DNA from: Clostridium tunisiense TJ
GTDB lineage: Bacteria; Bacillota; Clostridia; Clostridiales; Clostridiaceae
Direction: 5' to 3'
DNA: 64,000 nt
NCBI RefSeq assembly: GCF_000300195.1
Contig: NZ_AMQH01000002.1
Coordinates: forward strand, 488,210 to 552,209
Shown: in pieces, positions 47,528 to 56,582 of the stretch
Position numbering within the stretch: the stretch's first letter is position 1
Layout: each line of letters begins with the position of its first letter
Notes under the pieces: generated by a model
Databases searched by the model: none
The model's input: only the letters and a program-made list of their open reading frames with translations
What the model was told of the DNA's origin: nothing
Program-made: the position numbers and the translations under genes

Positions 47528-48574
47528 CTAATTTACTTCAAGAAATTTATCAAAAATCACTTCTATATCTTTTGGCCCTGGACATGCTTCTGGATGAAAT
47601 TGAACACTGAAAATTGGTAACTTATTATGTCTCATACCTTCTATAGTTCCATCATTTACACTAAGGTGAGTAACTTTCATTTCCTTTGGAAGCTCACTAA
47701 CATAATACCCATGATTTTGTGAAGTTATATAAACTTTATTCTCTTCTAAATCTTTTACTGGGTGATTGCATCCTCTGTGCCCAAATTTTAGTTTAGAAGT
47801 TTTTCCACCAAGAGCAATTGCTAATAACTGATGACCTAAACATATTCCTGTAATAGGAACTTTTGATACTAATTCCTTCATAACTTCAATGACTTCTACT
47901 AAATCTGCTGGATCTCCAGGTCCATTTGAAAGAAAAACTAAATCTGGATTTACAGCTAGTACATCTTTTGCTGATGTGAACCCATTAAACACTGTAATTT
48001 TACAACCTCTTGCTTTAAAACAGTTAATAATATTTTGCTTAATTCCAAAATCCAGAATTGCTACATGTTTACCACTACCTTCAATTCCATAACTAATTTT
48101 AGTAGATACATTTCTCACCGCATCCACATTAGAGTAACTATCTAGTAGTGATTTTACTTGTTCAATATTGCTATGCTCTAAGGATATAATTCCCTTCATA
48201 GTACCGTGGTTTCTGAGAACCTTTGTAAGTGCTCTTGTATCTATTCCTTCTAACCCAAGTACTTTATGTTCCTTTAAATAGTTTTCTAGGGATAACTCAC
48301 ATCTAAAATTACTTGGAATATTTGCTTTTTCTCTTACTATAAGACCTTTCACCTTTGGAGCTCTGGACTCTACATCTTCCAAATTGATGCCATAGTTCCC
48401 TATAAGTGGATAAGTCATTGTTACTATTTGTCCATAATATGAAGGATCTGTAAGAATTTCTTGATACCCAGTCATTCCAGTGTTAAATACTACTTCACCT
48501 ACTGTGCTCTCTAGATAACCAAATGCTTTACCTTCAAAAACCATACCATTTTCAAGAATTAGCTTTGCTTTCAT
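47528..48574 (-). CDS. carA: Carbamoyl-phosphate synthase, small subunit
   Basis: CarA releases ammonia from glutamine for CarB. The 348-aa protein has the N-terminal CPSase domain (LILENGMVFEGKAFG) and a class I glutamine amidotransferase domain with the catalytic cysteine in GICLGHQLLA (about 240-249) and HPEACPGP with the histidine near the end. AGGAGG precedes the ATG. The 192-base gap before it, with a CCTATAA/TTATAGG hairpin near 48660, has no PyrR-like sequence. Confidence 0.97.
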   Translation of the reverse strand: MKAKLILENGMVFEGKAFGYLESTVGEVVFNTGMTGYQEILTDPSYYGQIVTMTYPLIGNYGINLEDVESRAPKVKGLIVREKANIPSNFRCELSLENYLKEHKVLGLEGIDTRALTKVLRNHGTMKGIISLEHSNIEQVKSLLDSYSNVDAVRNVSTKISYGIEGSGKHVAILDFGIKQNIINCFKARGCKITVFNGFTSAKDVLAVNPDLVFLSNGPGDPADLVEVIEVMKELVSKVPITGICLGHQLLAIALGGKTSKLKFGHRGCNHPVKDLEENKVYITSQNHGYYVSELPKEMKVTHLSVNDGTIEGMRHNKLPIFSVQFHPEACPGPKDIEVIFDKFLEVN

Positions 48575-48766
48575 TTATAGTTCCTCCTAAATCGTCTAAA
48601 TGCAAAATAACATTGATGTAAATCAAGCTAAAATAAAGCATTTTATTTTGGATAAATACACCTATAAATTTATAATAAACTTATAGGCGTATTGTAGTTA
48701 TTTTATTAAGATAACTATCCCATGAATATAAAGGATATTATTATCTCAAGAGATTTTATTAGCAAT

Positions 48767-49336
48767 CTATATATTTCTGCTTCCTGGTTTTACGTAGGGA
48801 ACTCCTTCCTTGCATAAAGGACAATTCTCTTTATGGTAAGTTTCAATATCTAGCTTGCAAGCACTATAAACTGGATATTGCAACTTGCAATCCTCACTTC
48901 TTCTATCCACTATGCAGCAAACTCCAATTATTTCTGCACCTAGCTCTTCTAACACTTTAATAACTTCTAAAGTAGATTTTCCTGTAGTTACAACATCTTC
49001 AGTAATTAAGACCTTTTGTCCTTTTTTTACTTCAAAGCCACGGCTCACAGTCATTTCCCCATCTTTTCTTTCCGTAAAGATTCCTGGTTTGTTAAGTTGT
49101 CTTGCAAGTTCATAAGCTACTATAATTCCACCCATTGCAGGTCCTACTAATAAATCTACCTCTAAGTCTTTTACTTTATCCCTTACCACAGCTAAAACTT
49201 TTTCTGCTTTATCTGGATATTGTAAAAGTCTTGCACATTGACAATATCTATTACTGTGCATCCCTGAGGATAGTAAAAAGTGCCCTTCTAATAATGCTCC
49301 ACATTCAATTAAAGTATCTATAACCATTTTTTCCAT
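48767..49336 (-). CDS. pyrE: Orotate phosphoribosyltransferase
   Basis: PyrE joins orotate to PRPP giving orotidine monophosphate. The 189-aa protein has the PRPP-binding motif [16 protein letters not shown] (about 108-123) and [20 protein letters not shown] precedes the ATG. It ends with a cysteine-containing tail ([19 protein letters not shown]). It starts 12 bases after pyrD ends. Confidence 0.96.
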   Translation of the reverse strand: MEKMVIDTLIECGALLEGHFLLSSGMHSNRYCQCARLLQYPDKAEKVLAVVRDKVKDLEVDLLVGPAMGGIIVAYELARQLNKPGIFTERKDGEMTVSRGFEVKKGQKVLITEDVVTTGKSTLEVIKVLEELGAEIIGVCCIVDRRSEDCKLQYPVYSACKLDIETYHKENCPLCKEGVPYVKPGSRNI

Positions 49337-49348
49337 TTAAAAATCCTC

Positions 49349-50245
49349 CTAAATAATCCCTCTAATTTCATTAATATCTTTAATATTTTCACTTCTTAGA
49401 AAATCTTCCACTCCACTTATTATGTCCTTACAAGCTAATGGATTCATAAAATTCGCTGTTCCAACTTGTACTGCTGTAGCTCCTGCCATAATAAACTCTA
49501 CTGCATCCTGCCAAGTGGTTATGCCTCCCATTCCTATTACAGGCACTTTGCTAATCTTTGAAACCTCATGAACCATTCTAAGTGCTATTGGTTTTATGGC
49601 TGGACCTGAAAGTCCAGCATATACATTTTCAAATATGGGCTTTCTGTTTTTATAATCAATTGCCATGGCTTTAAATGTATTTACTAAGGATAGTGCATCG
49701 GCTCCAGCATATATGCACTTTAAGGCCATATCTACTATATCCTCAGCATTTGGTGATAACTTAACAATTAGTGGCTTTTTACAATGGCTCTTCACAGCAC
49801 TTACTGCTTCATAGGCAACATTTGATTTTATTCCAAGAGCCATACCACCCTGCTTTACATTTGGGCAAGATATATTTAATTCTACAAAATCTATTTCTGT
49901 GTCATTAAGAAGCTCAACTGCTTCAACGTATTCCTCTAGAGTGGCTCCACCTAAGTTAGCAATTATATTAGTATCATAACCTTTCATATTAGGGAGCTCA
50001 CAGTTTATGAAATCATGTACTCCTGGGTTTTGTAGCCCTACACTATTAAGTATTCCACTCTTAGTTTCATAGATTCTAACTCCAAAGTTTCCTTCTCTTT
50101 TATTAAGAGTAAGCCCCTTTGTAGCAATTCCACCAAGGCATTCTACATTATAAAATTCATTGTACTCTTCTCCGAAGCCAAAGGTTCCTGAAGCTGCTAT
50201 TATTGGGTTCTTAAACTCTTTACCACAAATATTAACTTTTAACAC
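49349..50245 (-). CDS. pyrD: Dihydroorotate dehydrogenase B, catalytic subunit
   Basis: PyrD oxidises dihydroorotate to orotate and works as a complex with PyrK. The 298-aa protein fits class 1[17 protein letters not shown] at the N terminus and [11 protein letters not shown] (about 124-134) with the catalytic cysteine. The FMN-binding region [15 protein letters not shown] is further along. A GTG at 50245 overlaps the pyrK stop by 7 bases, so translation is coupled. Confidence 0.96.
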   Translation of the reverse strand: MLKVNICGKEFKNPIIAASGTFGFGEEYNEFYNVECLGGIATKGLTLNKREGNFGVRIYETKSGILNSVGLQNPGVHDFINCELPNMKGYDTNIIANLGGATLEEYVEAVELLNDTEIDFVELNISCPNVKQGGMALGIKSNVAYEAVSAVKSHCKKPLIVKLSPNAEDIVDMALKCIYAGADALSLVNTFKAMAIDYKNRKPIFENVYAGLSGPAIKPIALRMVHEVSKISKVPVIGMGGITTWQDAVEFIMAGATAVQVGTANFMNPLACKDIISGVEDFLRSENIKDINEIRGII

Positions 50246-51000
50246 TTAACTTCCCCCTTAGCTTCTAGTTCTTCTCCCCTAAATACGGGACCATCTTTAC
50301 AAGTTTTTTTATTTCCATTTTTAGTTTTACAGGTACATACAAGACAGGCCCCTATTCCACAAGCCATTTTCTTTTCCTCGGAAATAAATATTTTTGTATT
50401 AGCTTCTTTGCACATCTTTAGTACCTTATTCATCATTACTTCTGGTCCGCAGCAAAGAACTACATCATACCCTTTTGGGTTAAAAATTTCTGTTACATAT
50501 CCCTTATGTCCTATTTCACCATATTCTGTAGCAATGTTTATGCTATTAACTAACGGTTTTAATTCCTCTATGCAATATGCATCCTCTCTAAATCCTGAGA
50601 ATAAATCAATACTACAATTCGTAAGAGATTTTGCCACATAGTGCATAGGCGCAATTCCAATTCCTCCGGTAACTATTGCTACCTTTCCCTTTATTTCTTC
50701 TATTGGAAATCCATTACCTAAAGAGCCTATTAATTTAACTTCATCTTTTTCTTTTAACTTACTTAGCAGTTTTGTTCCTTTTCCAACGGCTGCATATATA
50801 AACTCTATTTTACTTTCATCTATATTGTGTATACTTATAGGTCTATAGAGTATTGGCTCTTCTTCCCAGCATTTTAACATATAAAACTCACCAGGATTTC
50901 CCTTAAAACTTCCCTCTACTATTAATTTATATATTTCTTTAGTCAACATTTTGTTTTCCTTGACTTTACATGACATATAATTATATTTTGAATTCCCCAC
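50239..51000 (-). CDS. pyrK: Dihydroorotate dehydrogenase electron-transfer subunit
   Basis: PyrK carries FAD and a 2Fe-2S cluster and passes electrons from PyrD to NAD. The 253-aa protein has the FAD-binding [11 protein letters not shown] motif, a nucleotide-binding [15 protein letters not shown], and the cluster cysteines [13 protein letters not shown] with a further Cys in KTCKDGPVF. The start is a GTG at 51000 after AAGGAG. It lies 150 bases after pyrF, a gap filled by a repeat. Confidence 0.95.
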   Translation of the reverse strand: MGNSKYNYMSCKVKENKMLTKEIYKLIVEGSFKGNPGEFYMLKCWEEEPILYRPISIHNIDESKIEFIYAAVGKGTKLLSKLKEKDEVKLIGSLGNGFPIEEIKGKVAIVTGGIGIAPMHYVAKSLTNCSIDLFSGFREDAYCIEELKPLVNSINIATEYGEIGHKGYVTEIFNPKGYDVVLCCGPEVMMNKVLKMCKEANTKIFISEEKKMACGIGACLVCTCKTKNGNKKTCKDGPVFRGEELEAKGEVKC

Positions 51001-51150
51001 GGCATACTCCTTATAGTAATTATAAATTTTTACTTATATATAGAACCAAAGTCAATCCTTTAGCTATACATGACCCTACTTTGGTTTCTTTAAAGCCCTT
51101 GGTCTTAGTACCACAAGTATTCTCCTTGCAATCCTAAGGATAGTAACTTT
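51001..51150. repeat. Dispersed repeat copy in the pyrF-pyrK gap
   Basis: GAACCAAAGT (near 51044) and ACTTTGGTTTCTTTAAAG (about 51071-51088) form an inverted repeat flanked by TATATATA. The arrangement matches the copy at 40.51-40.56 kb. It is one of the gaps in an otherwise tightly packed operon. Confidence 0.55.
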
Positions 51151-52023
51151 TTAACTATATAATTTAACTGCTAAAGCTATTTCTTCCTTCATTCTTATTA
51201 CTTCTTCTTTAGCATATTTTGCAAAATATTTTTCACCTTGATCCTTGTTTTTATATGCTAAAAGTATTCCTCTTGAAGAGTTAACAACTCCTCCATTTCC
51301 ATTCTTTAGATATAGAGCTACATCTTCAGCCTTTCCTCCCTGAGCCCCATAGCCTGGGATTAAGAAGAAAGTACTACTTAAAGTTTCCCTAAGTTCTTTT
51401 CCTTCATCTACATGGGTACATCCAACTACTGCTCCAATGGAACTATATCCGCACTGACCTATAGCAGTTTCGCCTAATTCCTTTATTTTTTCCCCTACAA
51501 TATTGTAAATTTTTCTACTTCCTTTACTTTCTATATACTGAATATCCTCAGAACCCTTATTTGAAGTTCTTACTAGAACAAAAACTCCCTTTTCATGATT
51601 TTTTATATAGTCTAAGAAGGGCTCTATAGTATCCATTCCCATATATGGGCTTAAGGTTATAAAATCCGCTTCAAATTCTCCCTGAAAGTGTGCCTTTGCA
51701 TACATTTCAGCAGTTTTTGCGATATCTCCCCTTTTTATATCTCCTATGGTTATACCACCCTTTGACTTTATATACTTTAAGGTTCTGCTGTATGCTTTTA
51801 ATCCTTCTATTCCAAGGGCTTCATAATATGCTATTTGAGGCTTATAGCAAGCTACATAATCAAAGGTTTCATCTATTATTTCTTTATTAAAGTTAAATAC
51901 AGCATCCTCTATTGAGCTGAAGCTTTCTAAGAAAGCTTTAGGAATGTAACTTATATCTGTATCTAACCCTACACATACATGGCCCTTTTCTTCTACTGCT
52001 TTATATAATTTATCTATAATCAT
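51151..52023 (-). CDS. pyrF: Orotidine 5'-phosphate decarboxylase (long form)
   Basis: PyrF decarboxylates OMP to UMP. The 290-aa protein belongs to the longer group found in clostridia and actinobacteria: GHVCVGLDTDISYIP at the N terminus, the catalytic ITIGDIKRGDIAKTA (about 91-105), and GYGAQGGKAEDV near 228. Its ATG lies inside the end of pyrC (14-base overlap). Confidence 0.95.
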   Translation of the reverse strand: MIIDKLYKAVEEKGHVCVGLDTDISYIPKAFLESFSSIEDAVFNFNKEIIDETFDYVACYKPQIAYYEALGIEGLKAYSRTLKYIKSKGGITIGDIKRGDIAKTAEMYAKAHFQGEFEADFITLSPYMGMDTIEPFLDYIKNHEKGVFVLVRTSNKGSEDIQYIESKGSRKIYNIVGEKIKELGETAIGQCGYSSIGAVVGCTHVDEGKELRETLSSTFFLIPGYGAQGGKAEDVALYLKNGNGGVVNSSRGILLAYKNKDQGEKYFAKYAKEEVIRMKEEIALAVKLYS

Positions 52024-53224
52024 CTAAATCATCCTCTTTCTTCTCATATACAACCTTACCACTTTTAATTGTAGCCCTAACTTCTCCGTACACTTTCATA
52101 TCATTAAAAGGTGTATTCTTTCCTTTAGATAGAAATTTTTCACTCTCTATCCTGTAGCTCTTTTCTATATCTATAAGCACTAAATCTCCGTCATACCCTA
52201 TATCTACAGTGCCTTTATTTACTTTTAATATTTCACTTGGCCTTTTACTCATAAGTTCACTAAGCTTACATAAATCTATCCATCCGCCTTTAACAAGCTC
52301 TGTATAGCATAGTGAAAAGGCAGTTTCTATTCCTGATATTCCAGGTGCTCCATTTTTCTTATCTTCCTCTGAATGAGGAGCATGATCTGTAGCTATAGCA
52401 TCCACATAACCCAGCTTTATTGCTTCTCTTAAATAATCTATATCTTCTTCATCCCTAAGGGGTGGATTTACTCTATACTCTTTTTTATCTGTATGAATTA
52501 AATGATGTGGGGCTACCTCACAGGTTACTTTATGCCCTTTTCTTTTACTTCTAATTATATATTCCATAGACTCTTTAGTACTTACATGGGCAAAGTGAGC
52601 CTTGCAACCACTATATTGAGCTAAGGTTAAATTTCTCCAAGTCATGGTGTTTTCAGCTAGTCGCATATCTATCTTTGATAAATCATGGTTCTCACAGTGA
52701 CACATTACTGTTATGTCCTTTTCCTTTGCCTTTATCATGGCATTTAACATAACTTCACTGTTCATCACATCTTTTCCGTCTTCGGATAAGATTTTCACTT
52801 CTCCCTTATTTATAGGCTCTAAGTGACTTAAATCATCTCCTGTAAAGTCCTTAGTTATTGATAAGACCTGATTTACCTCTACAAGCCCTACTTCCTTAGC
52901 CCTCTCACTTACACGATTTGCTATTTCCACAGTGCTGCATACAGGATTGGTATTTGCCATTAAATTTACCATAACATATCCACCTTTTACTGCAGCCTTC
53001 GAACCACTTTCCATATCTTCCTTATATGTGTACCCGGGTTCTCTAAAGTGTACATGTAAATCTACAAATCCAGGCATTACTACAAGTCCTTTTGCATCAA
53101 TAGTGTTACAGTCTTTATTTAAACTTCTGCCTATCTCTGATATAATTCCATCTTTAATGTAAATATCTCCTTTAAAGCTTCCGCTCCAGTCAACTACAGT
53201 ACCATTCTTTATGCAAAGTTCCAT
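52010..53224 (-). CDS. pyrC: Dihydroorotase
   Basis: PyrC closes carbamoyl aspartate to dihydroorotate. The 404-aa amidohydrolase has GFVDLHVHFREPGYTYKEDM (about 53-72) with zinc-binding histidines, a second metal segment HCENHDL and HFAHVSTKE, and TDHAPHSEEDK (about 279-289). GGGGGGAG precedes the ATG. It sits 148 bases after pyrI. Confidence 0.96.
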   Translation of the reverse strand: MELCIKNGTVVDWSGSFKGDIYIKDGIISEIGRSLNKDCNTIDAKGLVVMPGFVDLHVHFREPGYTYKEDMESGSKAAVKGGYVMVNLMANTNPVCSTVEIANRVSERAKEVGLVEVNQVLSITKDFTGDDLSHLEPINKGEVKILSEDGKDVMNSEVMLNAMIKAKEKDITVMCHCENHDLSKIDMRLAENTMTWRNLTLAQYSGCKAHFAHVSTKESMEYIIRSKRKGHKVTCEVAPHHLIHTDKKEYRVNPPLRDEEDIDYLREAIKLGYVDAIATDHAPHSEEDKKNGAPGISGIETAFSLCYTELVKGGWIDLCKLSELMSKRPSEILKVNKGTVDIGYDGDLVLIDIEKSYRIESEKFLSKGKNTPFNDMKVYGEVRATIKSGKVVYEKKEDDLDDYR

Positions 53225-53372
53225 GAAATCTCCCCCTAAAGTTTTATTATCTATAAGGTTTTAACCACATTCTAGATAGCTAAGACTCTTAGCTATTTAG
53301 GATATGGCTCTTCACAGAAAACAAAGTTCTGGAAAGAGCCTCTTTTCTAATGCAGTTTAGGTTGTTGATTAT
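53225..53372. other. pyrI-pyrC gap with two hairpins
   Basis: The gap holds GGCTCTT...AAGAGCC (about 53306-53340) and TAGCTAAGA with TCTTAGCTA (about 53277-53296), both imperfectly continued. The phrase AGAATGTGGTTAAAA (minus strand, near 53256-53270) echoes 10780-10793. It may be a transcript-processing site or a second repeat type. Confidence 0.4.
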
Positions 53373-53807
53373 TTAATATAAGGAGGTAACCTTCTGTAAA
53401 TCATCACAGTAGTCACATCTGTACTCTCTAGTGGTTTCGTCTACTAGGTGATGAATATGAGGCACATATTTTTCAATTGAGGTTACGCATCGTGGATTTT
53501 TGCATCTAATAATGTTTTCTACCTTTTTAGGTAGCTTTAATTTTATTTTTTCTTTAATTACTTCATTTTCAATGATATCTATAGTTATATTTGGATCTAT
53601 AAGTCCAAGAATTTCATAGTCTAAATCCAGTACATTTTCTATTTTAATAATGTCCTTGCTTCCACACTTTTCACTCTTAACATTCATTATTAGTGCTACA
53701 GCAAACTTAGCATTTTGAAGGTTTAAGAAGTTATAGATTTTTATTCCTTCTCCAGCTTTTATGTGATCTATTACTATTCCATTTTTAATACTATTTATTG
53801 TTAACAT
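53373..53807 (-). CDS. pyrI: Aspartate carbamoyltransferase regulatory subunit
   Basis: PyrI binds nucleotides and gives allosteric control to PyrB. The 144-aa protein has an N-terminal nucleotide-binding fold and a C-terminal zinc domain with CKNPRC (C-x4-C) and CDYC (C-x2-C). GGGAGG precedes the ATG. It follows pyrB by 21 bases, so a PyrB-PyrI holoenzyme is likely. Confidence 0.96.
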   Translation of the reverse strand: MLTINSIKNGIVIDHIKAGEGIKIYNFLNLQNAKFAVALIMNVKSEKCGSKDIIKIENVLDLDYEILGLIDPNITIDIIENEVIKEKIKLKLPKKVENIIRCKNPRCVTSIEKYVPHIHHLVDETTREYRCDYCDDLQKVTSLY

Positions 53808-53828
53808 AATATCTTCCTCCCCCTACTC

Positions 53829-54752
53829 TTAATAAATTCCTAAAAGTTTTAGTATTAGAGCCATTCTTACATACATACCAAACTTAGCTTGTGGAAAGTA
53901 GTATGCTCTTTTATCACTATCAACTTCATAGGCTATTTCATTTACTCTAGGTAGTGGATGAAGCACTGCCATATCATCCTTTGCTAGGCTCATCTTCTTA
54001 CTATCTAAGATAAAGGAGTCCTTAAGTCTTATATAATCCTCTTCATTAAAGAACCTTTCTCTTTGTACTCTAGTCATATATAAGATATCTATATCTTTCA
54101 TGGCTTCTTCCATGGTTTTTACTTCTTTAAACTCTATGTTTTTCTTTTCTAATACTTCTTTTCTTATATAATCTGGAACTTTTAATTCTTCTGGGGAAAT
54201 CAGTATGAATTTATTATTTTCATAGGATGAAAGTGCTTTTATAAGTGAGTGCACAGTTCTGCCAAACTTTAAATCTCCACAGCAACCTATAGTAAGATTG
54301 TTTAAGCTGCCTTTTATGGTTCTAATAGTAAGTAAGTCAGTTAAAGTTTGTGTTGGATGTTGATGTCCTCCATCTCCTGCATTAATTACAGGTATATCGC
54401 TGTACTGTGCAGCTATTTGAGGTGCCCCTTCTTTTGGGTGTCTCATTACTGCAATGTCTGCATAACATGCTACTGTTCTTATTGTATCCGCTATGCTTTC
54501 TCCCTTTGCAGTTGAACTTGAGTTAGGCTCAGAAAATCCTATTATTTGTCCTCCAAGTCTTAGCATTGCTGCTTCAAAACTAAATCTTGTTCTTGTGCTT
54601 GGTTCATAGAATAAAGTTGCTAGTATCTTTCCTTTACAAGCATCTGCAAATTTCTCTGGAGCCTTTATTATTTCATCAGCTAAATTAAATACCTCATCTA
54701 GCTCCACATGTGTAAAATCCATAGGTTCAATTAAACTTCTTCCTTTTAACAT
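53829..54752 (-). CDS. pyrB: Aspartate carbamoyltransferase catalytic subunit
   Basis: PyrB joins carbamoyl phosphate and aspartate. The 307-aa protein has [20 protein letters not shown] (about 48-67), [12 protein letters not shown] and HPLPRVNEI. The ATG at 54752 is chosen because GGAG lies 9 bases before it; an ATG at 54761 would overlap that site. It is the first gene of the operon. Confidence 0.97.
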   Translation of the reverse strand: MLKGRSLIEPMDFTHVELDEVFNLADEIIKAPEKFADACKGKILATLFYEPSTRTRFSFEAAMLRLGGQIIGFSEPNSSSTAKGESIADTIRTVACYADIAVMRHPKEGAPQIAAQYSDIPVINAGDGGHQHPTQTLTDLLTIRTIKGSLNNLTIGCCGDLKFGRTVHSLIKALSSYENNKFILISPEELKVPDYIRKEVLEKKNIEFKEVKTMEEAMKDIDILYMTRVQRERFFNEEDYIRLKDSFILDSKKMSLAKDDMAVLHPLPRVNEIAYEVDSDKRAYYFPQAKFGMYVRMALILKLLGIY

Positions 54753-55020
54753 TAACAACATCTCCTTTTTAACCTCTCTGGGATAATTTAAAGGTATTAA
54801 TAGGGAGCTAATTTAAAGCTTATTTGCTTTTAACTTTGCTTTCCCTATTGCTCTTAAGATACCCCTGTTACTAAAGGGTTCTCCTAAGAGGTTATATAAT
54901 AGCAGCTAATAGTTTATTACTATTTGCTGTAATTAATCTAATTACTCAGGTAAAATCTTAATATTTTTATCTTTAATAGTTCACTTCCCCCTATGAAAAA
55001 GAGTGAATTATTGGTAAAAT
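54753..55020. other. Leader segment between attenuator and pyrB
   Basis: About 270 bases with no gene and several weak inverted repeats (for example GGTATTAAT...ATTACTATT-type and AAGGGTTCTCCTAAGAGG near 54877). No clear function. Confidence 0.4.
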
Positions 55021-55050
55021 AAAAAATACCTTCCCAAAAGGAAGGTATCA
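55021..55050 (-). terminator. Attenuator terminator of the pyr leader
   Basis: A perfect 9-bp stem (ATACCTTCC with GGAAGGTAT, 55026-55048) is followed on the minus strand by TTTTTTATTTT. Confidence 0.88.
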
Positions 55051-55189
55051 AATTTTTAAATTCGATATAGCTTTTTAATCTACAAGTACAAACTATACAT
55101 CAAATTATCTAAAAAAACTTGTTTATTACATAATTCAATGTAACTCCAAACTTTCTTAGTAATTAATATTATAGATTAATTGCTAGCTC

Positions 55190-55216
55190 TTCCTTTGTCG
55201 GCCTCTCTGGACCACT
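55190..55216 (-). promoter_or_regulatory. PyrR-binding site of the pyr attenuator
   Basis: On the minus strand GGTCCAGAGAGGCCGACAAAGG matches the PyrR-binding loop consensus (ARUCCNGNGAGGYU...AAGG; shown here in parts: GGTCCAGAGAGGCC then GACAAAGG). When UMP is high, PyrR binding stabilises this anti-antiterminator and the downstream terminator forms. The pyrR gene is not in the window. Confidence 0.88.
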
Positions 55217-55255
55217 TTTAAAAGGACTTCAATTATTAAGTTTTACTTTATATAT

Positions 55256-55285
55256 ATCATAAATCTATATCTATCCTATTGTCAA
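55256..55285 (-). promoter_or_regulatory. Promoter of the pyr operon
   Basis: TTGACA (55280-55285, minus) and TATGAT (55256-55261) are 18 bases apart. This would start the transcript near 55249, about 30 bases before the PyrR site. Confidence 0.75.
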
Positions 55286-55609
55286 TAGAAAATTAATAAA
55301 ATTGTTTAAGTTAAAAAATCCCTATATATTAATTAATATATCTTGATATTACGATAAATATGAGTTATATTATTTTTATAGATACTCTATCTGCATAAAC
55401 CTTTTTATTTATAAAATAAGTTCTGTTTTATATGTAAAATAAATTTTGTAAACACTTAACTGATGTGATTTCAATACTATGCAGAAAATATATCTTTTAA
55501 AATTGTAATTATATCACTTGTTTTACATTATAAAATGTAATATCTGGTGTGATTAAATTTCATATTTTTGATACACTAATAATAGACTCATAACTTAGGA
55601 GGTGCTGTA
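55286..55609. other. Intergenic region upstream of the HesB-like gene
   Basis: AT-rich with no gene. It lies between the divergent pyr operon promoter and the selenoprotein gene. No confident promoter for the latter was picked out. Confidence 0.4.
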
Positions 55610-55909
55610 ATGAAGGTTGCTTTTGATGAAAAAACAAAAGAAGCTCTTAATGCAAAATTAAAAGAATTTGAAAAATCTGCTGTACGCTTTATGATCAAAG
55701 GTTTTGGTTGAGGCGGTCCAACGCTAGGAGTTGTTCTGGACGAACAAAAATCAGAAGATGTAAGTGAAGTAGTAGATGGTATTACTTTTGTAGTAGATAA
55801 GGACGAAGAATATATATTCGAAGACTGCAAAGTTGTTTATACTAAAACTTTATTTGGAGATTCTTTTAAGGTTATTTCTTCAGCTGTAGGTGAGAGTACT
55901 TGTAGCTAA
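55610..55909 (+). CDS. HesB-like selenoprotein (in-frame UGA = Sec)
   Basis: The 99-codon frame from the ATG at 55610 (after a perfect AGGAGGTG) is broken only by TGA at 55709-55711, codon 34, in GFG-U-GGPTLGVVLDE. The protein is a HesB/IscA-type fold, and HesB-like selenoproteins with Sec at this cysteine position are known in clostridia. A stem just after the UGA (GTCCA 55716-55720 with TGGAC 55737-55741, inner AAC/GTT) fits a bacterial SECIS. Other cysteines are CKVV and STCS at the end. A role in binding iron-sulfur clusters or metals is inferred. The gene is monocistronic. Confidence 0.88.
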
Positions 55910-55915
55910 ACTTAA

Positions 55916-55955
55916 TTAAGGGGGATTAAGAAAAGTCTTAATCTCCCTTAAACTT
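55916..55955. terminator. Bidirectional terminator after the selenoprotein
   Basis: A 16-bp stem with one mismatch (55916-55931 with 55936-55951), with TTTTTTT downstream on the plus strand. Confidence 0.85.
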
Positions 55956-55958
55956 TTT

Positions 55959-56582
55959 TTAATACTTATCTCCATACTCTTTTACAATGGTACTAACTAA
56001 TTTCTTTATATTGCTGGCTTGAGCTACTAAACTCATTACTATTAAGAATATAATTATTCTTTCCTTCTCTTGATCATTAAAATCGTAGTCTTCCACATAC
56101 TTAAATAAGGCTTCCTTGTCTTGAGAATTGCTATCTAAGAAGTTCACATAAAAACTTTCTTTTTGCAAGTAGCAAAATAGCTTGTAAGTATCTTCCCAAG
56201 AAAGTATGTCATCAGCTCTATTGTTTATACCATTAAAGGCTAATCTAAATACCTCTTTTATTTCATCAGTAGTTAATATAGGTCTCATATAACCTAATAA
56301 CACTAATTGGACTAAGTGAAGCTTTGTATAGCCTCTTTTTTTCCCATCCTCTGGCTTAGATATAACTTCACTTTTAATATAGTTCTGTAGTATGTTGTTA
56401 GTAAAGTTATCCTGCTCAAACTTATCATTTAGATAATCTTTAACTTGAGATAAAAATAAGTCGTATTGCGGTAATTCATCATACCCAATTATACTTTTAT
56501 TTGAAATTTCTTCTATCATTTCTGAAATTTTGCTTACTATACTGCTAAAGCTTTCACTATTTATCTTATTGTCTTTGTTCAT
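55959..56582 (-). CDS. DUF1836 family protein, probable regulator
   Basis: A 207-aa soluble helical protein of the DUF1836 family, recognised by YTKLHLVQLVLLGYMRPILTTDEIKEVF (residues about 85-112, given here for location only as YTKLHLVQL and TTDEIKEVF). These proteins are thought to be HTH-type regulators. GAGGTG precedes the ATG. It is divergent from abrB and has a Spo0A-box core 125 bases upstream. Confidence 0.75.
   Translation of the reverse strand: MNKDNKINSESFSSIVSKISEMIEEISNKSIIGYDELPQYDLFLSQVKDYLNDKFEQDNFTNNILQNYIKSEVISKPEDGKKRGYTKLHLVQLVLLGYMRPILTTDEIKEVFRLAFNGINNRADDILSWEDTYKLFCYLQKESFYVNFLDSNSQDKEALFKYVEDYDFNDQEKERIIIFLIVMSLVAQASNIKKLVSTIVKEYGDKY

Noticed and set aside
53306..53340. 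A second PyrR site in the pyrI-pyrC gap (GAGGCTCTTTCCAG)
   Set aside because: It lacks the TCCAGAGAGG core and forms a simple hairpin, so it is listed only as a structured gap.
55588..55830. Minus-strand ORF of 80 aa
   Set aside because: It lies antisense to the HesB-like selenoprotein, is Ser/Thr/Pro-rich without a motif, and has no ribosome site.
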